DNA from: JAPWJZ01 sp035626855
GTDB taxonomy: Bacteria > Pseudomonadota > Alphaproteobacteria > Micavibrionales > UBA2020
NCBI GenBank assembly: GCA_035626855.1
Contig: DASPMW010000030.1
Span: 1 to 10,149 of the forward strand
Direction: 5' to 3'
Length of the DNA: 10,149 nt
This document shows, in pieces, positions 6,098-10,149 of the stretch. The notes under the pieces are model-generated. The model made no database searches. It was not told the DNA's origin and saw nothing but the letters and a program-made list of their open reading frames with translations. How positions within the stretch are numbered: the first letter of the stretch is position 1; each line of letters begins with the position of its first letter. The translations under genes were made by a program, and so were the position numbers.

Positions 6098-7291
6098 TTA
6101 CGCCGCCCTTTCCAGTGCAATGGCCGTGCCTTCGCCGCCGCCAATGCAGAGCGAGGCAACGCCTTTTTTCAGGCCGCGTTTTTCGAGCGCAGACAAAAGC
6201 GTGATAATGATGCGCGCGCCCGAGGCGCCGATCGGATGGCCGATCGAGCAGGCGCCGCCGTTCACGTTGACCTTGTCATGCGGCAGGCCGAGTTCTTTCA
6301 TCGCGGCGAGCGGTACGACCGCGAATGCCTCGTTGATTTCAAACAGGTCGACATCTTTTGCGTTCCAGCCGGCCTTTTCGAGAACTTTCTTGGTTGCGCC
6401 GATCGGGGCAAGCGTGAATTCGCCGGGCTTTTGCGCATGGGTCGCATGGGCCTTGATCTCGCCCAGGATTTTCAGGCCGCGCTTTTCGGCTTCGGATTTG
6501 CGCATCAGCACGAGCGCCGCTGCTCCGTCGGAGATGGAGGAAGCGTTGGCCGCGGTAACAGTGCCGTCGGGCGTAAAGGCGGGTTTCAGCGTCGGGATTT
6601 TTTCGGGCTTGGCCTTCTTGGGGCTTTCGTCTTCGGAAACGACGGTGTCGCCGGTTTTCGCCTTGATCGTCACGGGCGCAATTTCGGCGGTGAAGGCGCC
6701 GGACTTGGTCGCTTCCTGCGCGCGGCTGAGGGAGGTGAGCGCGTATTTGTCCTGGTCTTCGCGGGTGAGCTGGCGTGCGCGCGCGGTTTCATCCGCGAAC
6801 ACCCCCATCAGCTGGCCTTTATCATAAGCGTCTTCGAGGCCGTCGAGGAACATATGATCCTTCACCGCGCCATGGCCCATGCGCAGGCCGCCGCGCGCTT
6901 TTTCGAGAAGGTAGGGAGCATTCGTCATGCTTTCCATGCCGCCCGCGATCATCACATTCGCCGAGCCGGCGAGGATATTGTCATGGGCCAGCATCACGGC
7001 CTTCATGCCGGAGCCGCACATCTTGTTGACGGTGGTCGCGCCGACGGAATCGGGAATGCCGGCCTTGATCGATGCCTGGCGGGCGGGCGCCTGGCCCTGC
7101 CCTGCCGCGAGCACGCAGCCCATGATGACGTCTTCGACGTCGTTCGCGCTGACCTTCGAGCGCTTCAGCGCTTCCTCGATCGCGATCTTGCCAAGGTCGG
7201 ACGCCGAGAAGCTGCTGAGTTCGCCCTGAAACGCGCCGATCGGGGTGCGCGCCATGCCGACGATGACGATAGGATCGTTGTTCTGAGCCAT
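6098..7291 (-). CDS. Acetyl-CoA acetyltransferase-type thiolase
   Basis: This is a cytoplasmic thiolase-fold enzyme, either condensing two acetyl-CoA to acetoacetyl-CoA or cleaving 3-ketoacyl-CoA. The 397 residues match the usual 390-395. Catalytic residues are all present: nucleophile Cys92 (NKMCGSGMKA), Asn320 (NEAFA), His352 (GGACSIGHPIGASG) and Cys382 (SLCIGGGEG), parallel to C89, N316, H348 and C378 of Zoogloea thiolase. The substrate loop reads GQLMG (159-163) where the classic biosynthetic thiolases have YHMG, so the pantetheine/acyl-contacting histidine is replaced by leucine; this may mean broader acyl-chain use. The ATG at 7291 is chosen because AAGGAGG lies 5 nt before it and the family N-terminus fits; a GTG at 7339 in the same frame would add 16 residues. 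No PHA synthase or reductase gene is near, so phaA is not assigned. The penicillin-binding protein gene follows closely. Confidence 0.93.
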   Translation of the reverse strand: MAQNNDPIVIVGMARTPIGAFQGELSSFSASDLGKIAIEEALKRSKVSANDVEDVIMGCVLAAGQGQAPARQASIKAGIPDSVGATTVNKMCGSGMKAVMLAHDNILAGSANVMIAGGMESMTNAPYLLEKARGGLRMGHGAVKDHMFLDGLEDAYDKGQLMGVFADETARARQLTREDQDKYALTSLSRAQEATKSGAFTAEIAPVTIKAKTGDTVVSEDESPKKAKPEKIPTLKPAFTPDGTVTAANASSISDGAAALVLMRKSEAEKRGLKILGEIKAHATHAQKPGEFTLAPIGATKKVLEKAGWNAKDVDLFEINEAFAVVPLAAMKELGLPHDKVNVNGGACSIGHPIGASGARIIITLLSALEKRGLKKGVASLCIGGGEGTAIALERAA

Positions 7292-7296
7292 AAAAG

Positions 7297-7303
7297 CCTC
7301 CTT
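7297..7303 (-). promoter_or_regulatory. Ribosome binding site of the thiolase gene
   Basis: The minus strand reads AAGGAGG, then CTTTT, then the ATG at 7291. This perfect Shine-Dalgarno match with 5-nt spacing decides the start over the upstream GTG at 7339. Confidence 0.85.
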
Positions 7304-7329
7304 GTTGCCCTGCACAAATGCTGAGAGTG

Positions 7330-7357
7330 ATTTAAGCACGGGTCAGGCCTAAAGCAA
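7330..7357 (-). promoter_or_regulatory. Candidate promoter for the thiolase gene
   Basis: Minus-strand -35 TTGCTT (7357-7352), a 16-nt spacer and -10 TTAAAT (7335-7330), in the 88-nt gap between the porin stop and the thiolase ATG. Transcription would start near 7323 and give a leader of about 32 nt that includes AAGGAGG. No intrinsic terminator for the porin gene is seen in the gap, so read-through from the porin operon is possible too. Confidence 0.45.
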
Positions 7358-7379
7358 GCCGATTCTTAATCCACTGATA

Positions 7380-8582
7380 TCAAAACGTAATTTCGGTGCC
7401 CAAAGCGACCTGAAGGGGTTTCGGGTCGGTGCCCGAATTCGCCCCGTTATCCACATCAAGCAGGGATACCGTGCCGCGCAACGTGACGCCATCGGTCAGC
7501 TGGTACCACCCACCGGTCGTGATGCGCGTTACTTCGAGGTCATCGGCCAAACCAATCGAGAAGGCGTTCGCGCCAAGGTCGAGATGGTAATAGGTTGCGC
7601 CGAGATGCCAGGGCTTCTGGTCCCAGGCGACGCCGACAACGCCGATATGCTGGTCACTGTCGCCCGAGACGCCCGTATTGCTGCGCTTGATCGCCCCGCC
7701 CAAGCTCCATTCCCGCCACGCCATGTTGACCCCAGCGGTGAGTGTGCGGAAATCGTCGGAGCCGTTCGCCCCCGGTGCCGCCTCCACCTCCGTGCCGGCG
7801 AAGCTGTAGCCGGCTCCGAGCGCCAGTTTGACGTCGCCAAGTTTGGTATCCCACCGCGCGGCAAGGTCGATCGCGTCTTCGAAGCCGCCGGCATTGTCAT
7901 CGGGGAAGGCAGGCTCGAAAGCCCCGTCCGTCACATGCTGGCGGTTTTCGGGTGCGTAGGAGAAGCCGAGTTGCACCCCGCTCCATTTTGGCGTGAGATA
8001 AGTGATGCGGTCGATATTGCTGAAATTCGAGTTGTCGTAGCCGAGGCGCAGCGTGGAATTCGGCGGCGCGAAAGAGCCGTTGTCGCGCCCATCATCCCAG
8101 GTGTCGATATTCCAGCTCTGCATATAGACGCGCATGCCATCGACATAGGTGTCGGCCGCCGGCGCCTGGACCGACAGCAGGTGCGCCGCCCCGTCCTTCG
8201 CCCCGATCTGGAAGCGGCCGAAGCCGCCCGTGAAATAAAGATAGGCTTCATCAAACTGGTTGGAATCGCGCGCGCCGCCCGTGATCGAGTTCACCACGCC
8301 GTCATGGCCCTCGTTGCCGAGCTTGAATTCGCTTTTGATCCCCACCGTCACACCGTTTTCGAGCGTGCGCTCGCCCGAAAAATGCATTTCGATTTCGCGC
8401 GTGAAGCGAAAGGTATCAAGGCTGTTGTCGCCGGGCGCGATAACCCGCTCCCCTTGATCGGCATAGGCGATATAACTGCGGATATAACCGCCGAGATCGA
8501 GGTGGATATCGGCCTGCGCTGCGGATGGTAAAGACGCCGCAACCAGGGCGGCTGTCGCGAACTTTTTCAATGCCCTGCCCAT
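7380..8582 (-). CDS. Outer-membrane porin-like beta-barrel protein
   Basis: The product is a 400-residue exported protein, probably a Gram-negative general porin. Residues 1-24 are a signal peptide (basic GRALKK, hydrophobic core, cleavage after AQA). The mature part starts DIHLDLGGYIRSYIAY, typical of a first barrel strand. The rest alternates short amphipathic beta segments (for example GRFQIGAKDG, GVQLGFSYAPE, LALGAGYSFAG, WHLGATYYHLDLG) with Asp-, Asn- and Gly-rich loops. The chain ends in TEITF: a terminal phenylalanine after alternating hydrophobic residues, the usual signal for BAM-mediated insertion. Trimeric assembly and substrate preference cannot be read from the sequence. The ATG at 8582 lies 2 nt after the sulfotransferase stop (TGAAAATG) and has only a distant purine run (GGGGGA) upstream, so translation is probably coupled. 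The frame continues upstream to 8663, but the signal peptide fixes the start. Confidence 0.88.
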   Translation of the reverse strand: MGRALKKFATAALVAASLPSAAQADIHLDLGGYIRSYIAYADQGERVIAPGDNSLDTFRFTREIEMHFSGERTLENGVTVGIKSEFKLGNEGHDGVVNSITGGARDSNQFDEAYLYFTGGFGRFQIGAKDGAAHLLSVQAPAADTYVDGMRVYMQSWNIDTWDDGRDNGSFAPPNSTLRLGYDNSNFSNIDRITYLTPKWSGVQLGFSYAPENRQHVTDGAFEPAFPDDNAGGFEDAIDLAARWDTKLGDVKLALGAGYSFAGTEVEAAPGANGSDDFRTLTAGVNMAWREWSLGGAIKRSNTGVSGDSDQHIGVVGVAWDQKPWHLGATYYHLDLGANAFSIGLADDLEVTRITTGGWYQLTDGVTLRGTVSLLDVDNGANSGTDPKPLQVALGTEITF

Positions 8583-8584
8583 TT

Positions 8585-10141
8585 TCAGTAGTCGTCCCCC
8601 GTTATTCCCGCGCCTTCCAGCACGGAGAGCAGCGGCGCGAGATGCGCGGCGTGCTTTTTCCACTTGCCGGCGGAATCCCTGTAGATCGGCTGTCGCACCT
8701 GGCTGGCGCTGGCGGTTTTCACGATGCGGTCCGTTTCGTGGAAGGAGAGGCAGCGCGCATCAAAGGGTAGCCCGCACCAGTCGAGCAGGCGCCTCGTCTG
8801 CGCCTCCGGGTCGGCCACCATGTCCTCGTATTTCGCGGTATAGATGTCGCCCGGAAAGATGCGATGCCAATGCTCCATGAGCCTGCGGCAAGAAAGGTAA
8901 TAGCGGCCGATATCGCCAAGGTCATAAGCCCAGCCCATGCCGTTCGGGAAATGCAGCTGCCAGATCGAGAGCGCGATGTCGCGCGGATCGCGGATGCAAT
9001 GAATGATTTTCGCGTTGGGCAGCGCCGCGCGTATAACGCCGGCCCAGAGATAATTGAAAAGCATTTTATCGACGACGCGCCTGGCCCCGCCGGCGGATGC
9101 AGCGGTCGCGGCGATATATTTATCGCCTATTTCCTTTGCGCGGGCCGGCAGCGCGGCTAGCAGTTCGGGAGTCCATGACGGCTGCGCTGCGAATTGCGGG
9201 AATTCATGGTTCGGATAAACGGGCAGGCAGCGGTTGAGAAATTTCGCCTCCCCAAGGCTCGTGACGTCCGGGTGGCTGGACAGCACCTGGTCGATGAGCG
9301 TGGAGCCGGAGCGCGGCATGCCGACGATGAAAACGGGCCGGTCGCTGTCATTGGCGGCAATGGTTTTGAGCCGCGCGGCGGCGGCGTTATCGAACAAGGC
9401 GATGATGCCGTCGATATATCGGTCAAACGCGTCGGCGCTGAAGGGGGACAGCAGCGCTTTTTTCCGGCGGCTGGCCTCGGCGAAGCGGGTAAAACCGGCC
9501 GTGCTGTTGCCAAGATCCATTTCTGTCTTGCCGAGCGCGAAGGCGGCGAGCATCCGGTCATTCGGGGAGAGGGTTTCGGCATCGGCCAGCGCGCGCAGCC
9601 GGTCAAGATGGGCGTCACCGGCGCGGGCCTTGCGCAGGTAGGCCAGCCCGTAATGCGCGGGCACATGGGACGGGTCGATGCCCAGCGCCTTGTCGAAGGC
9701 CCGCTCCGCCAGTTCCTTGTCGCCCGCCTGCTGCAAAAACGCGCCGAGGCGGCTGAGGGTTGCCGGAGCAGCCGTCAGGCCGAGCGCCTTTTCAGCCAGC
9801 GGACGCGCGGATGCCGCCTCACCCGTTTCATGAAGCGCCGTTGCGAGGGAGATAAGGATTTCGGGCGCCTGCGGCGCCAGTTTCAGCGCTGCCGTGAAAC
9901 AATCCCGTGCGCGTGCGAAGTCTTCGCGTCGCGCGGCGAGGATGCCGAGCTGGTAGATGGCGGGGCCATAGAGGGGGTGCCGGTCGCCGAGCGCCGTTAC
10001 CTGCTGCAGCAGCTGCTCTGCCTCCCCTGCCCGTCCCTGGCCCGCCAGCACGCGCGCCTGCTGCAGCGCCTGCTGCAGCGCCTGGGCGGCGCGGTCGGCG
10101 GCGGGTGCATTGCCCGGTGCGATGGGCGGGCGGAGAGGCAT
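8585..10141 (-). CDS. TPR-repeat sulfotransferase, start possibly beyond right edge
   Basis: The protein is probably a cytoplasmic PAPS-dependent sulfotransferase with an N-terminal TPR scaffold. Residues about 20-225 are Ala/Leu-rich helix pairs with TPR spacing (for example PAIYQLGILAARREDFARA, 60-78, and AERAFDKALGIDP, 145-157). From about 268 the sulfotransferase domain begins with the 5'-phosphosulfate loop VFIVGMPRSGST (270-281). The 3'-phosphate-binding motif is IIHCIRDPRDIALS (379-392). Near the C-terminus, SQVRQPIYRDSAGKW (480-494) matches the conserved end that contacts the cofactor in this family. The acceptor is not evident; targets in bacteria include lipids, glycans and proteins. 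The ATG at 10141 is the first inside the window, but the frame is open to the right edge with only 8 nt visible upstream, so the true start may lie outside. The porin gene starts 2 nt after its stop, pointing to a shared transcript. Confidence 0.88.
   Translation of the reverse strand: MPLRPPIAPGNAPAADRAAQALQQALQQARVLAGQGRAGEAEQLLQQVTALGDRHPLYGPAIYQLGILAARREDFARARDCFTAALKLAPQAPEILISLATALHETGEAASARPLAEKALGLTAAPATLSRLGAFLQQAGDKELAERAFDKALGIDPSHVPAHYGLAYLRKARAGDAHLDRLRALADAETLSPNDRMLAAFALGKTEMDLGNSTAGFTRFAEASRRKKALLSPFSADAFDRYIDGIIALFDNAAAARLKTIAANDSDRPVFIVGMPRSGSTLIDQVLSSHPDVTSLGEAKFLNRCLPVYPNHEFPQFAAQPSWTPELLAALPARAKEIGDKYIAATAASAGGARRVVDKMLFNYLWAGVIRAALPNAKIIHCIRDPRDIALSIWQLHFPNGMGWAYDLGDIGRYYLSCRRLMEHWHRIFPGDIYTAKYEDMVADPEAQTRRLLDWCGLPFDARCLSFHETDRIVKTASASQVRQPIYRDSAGKWKKHAAHLAPLLSVLEGAGITGDDY
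10054..10084. repeat. 12-bp direct tandem repeat in the sulfotransferase N-terminus
   Basis: The unit GCGCCTGCTGCA occurs twice in tandem (10054-10065 and 10066-10077), followed by the first 7 bases of a third copy. It encodes a repeated Ala-Leu-Gln-Gln in the first TPR helix (residues about 20-28). The 12-bp length keeps the frame, so copy-number change would add or remove one helical turn. Confidence 0.7.
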
Positions 10142-10149
10142 TGGTTCGG

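Noticed and set aside
6236..7324. Plus-strand open frame of 362 codons opposite the thiolase
   Set aside because: Shadow of a clear thiolase; the product is His/Arg/Gly-rich with no domain.
7375..7382. TGATATCA palindrome at the porin stop codon
   Set aside because: Eight bases only, including the stop; no repeat elsewhere seen and no loop for a terminator.
7584..8531. Plus-strand open frame of 315 codons opposite the porin
   Set aside because: The porin has a signal peptide and terminal Phe; the antisense frame has neither a domain nor a supported start.
1..10149. Mobile elements, CRISPR, tRNA or a defence/toxin system
   Set aside because: No transposase or integrase motifs, no spaced repeats, no tRNA-like cloverleaf and no toxin-antitoxin pair were seen; the two small unknown proteins give no evidence for such a role.

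Overview
The window looks like an ordinary, GC-rich chromosomal segment of an alphaproteobacterium. The evidence is the ispH - thrB - rnhA neighbourhood, the APH-fold (type II) homoserine kinase, a class A penicillin-binding protein with a short basic tail, and a thiolase and porin of Gram-negative type. The lineage below class cannot be fixed from the sequence alone. I see no mobile element, CRISPR array, tRNA, rRNA, prophage or attachment site.

Left part (1-4134). A divergent pair opens the window. A lipoprotein gene runs leftward off the edge, with its start at 425. ispH (last step of the MEP isoprenoid pathway) runs rightward from 509. Their predicted promoters overlap back to back. Then come an unrecognised 174-residue protein with its own apparent promoter, thrB (homoserine kinase), rnhA (RNase HI) 3 nt behind thrB, and a small 127-residue orphan protein with a strong Shine-Dalgarno site. 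ispH and thrB both have a sigma70-like -10 box ending exactly 7 nt before the ATG and no Shine-Dalgarno sequence, which suggests leaderless transcripts.

Right part (4100-10141). Everything here is on the minus strand, read right to left: a TPR-sulfotransferase (start at or beyond the right edge), an outer-membrane porin starting 2 nt after the sulfotransferase stop, an acetyl-CoA acetyltransferase-type thiolase with its own candidate promoter and strong ribosome binding site, and a class A penicillin-binding protein starting 15 nt after the thiolase stop. The 3' ends of the penicillin-binding protein and the small orphan gene overlap by 35 bp in convergent orientation.

The known genes are housekeeping functions: isoprenoid and threonine synthesis, RNA/DNA hybrid removal, wall synthesis, acyl-CoA metabolism and outer-membrane permeability. 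No dedicated novel system is evident. The points worth a second look are the two leaderless promoters, the lipoprotein cut by the window edge, the two unrecognised small proteins, the convergent overlap, and the sulfotransferase-porin pair.
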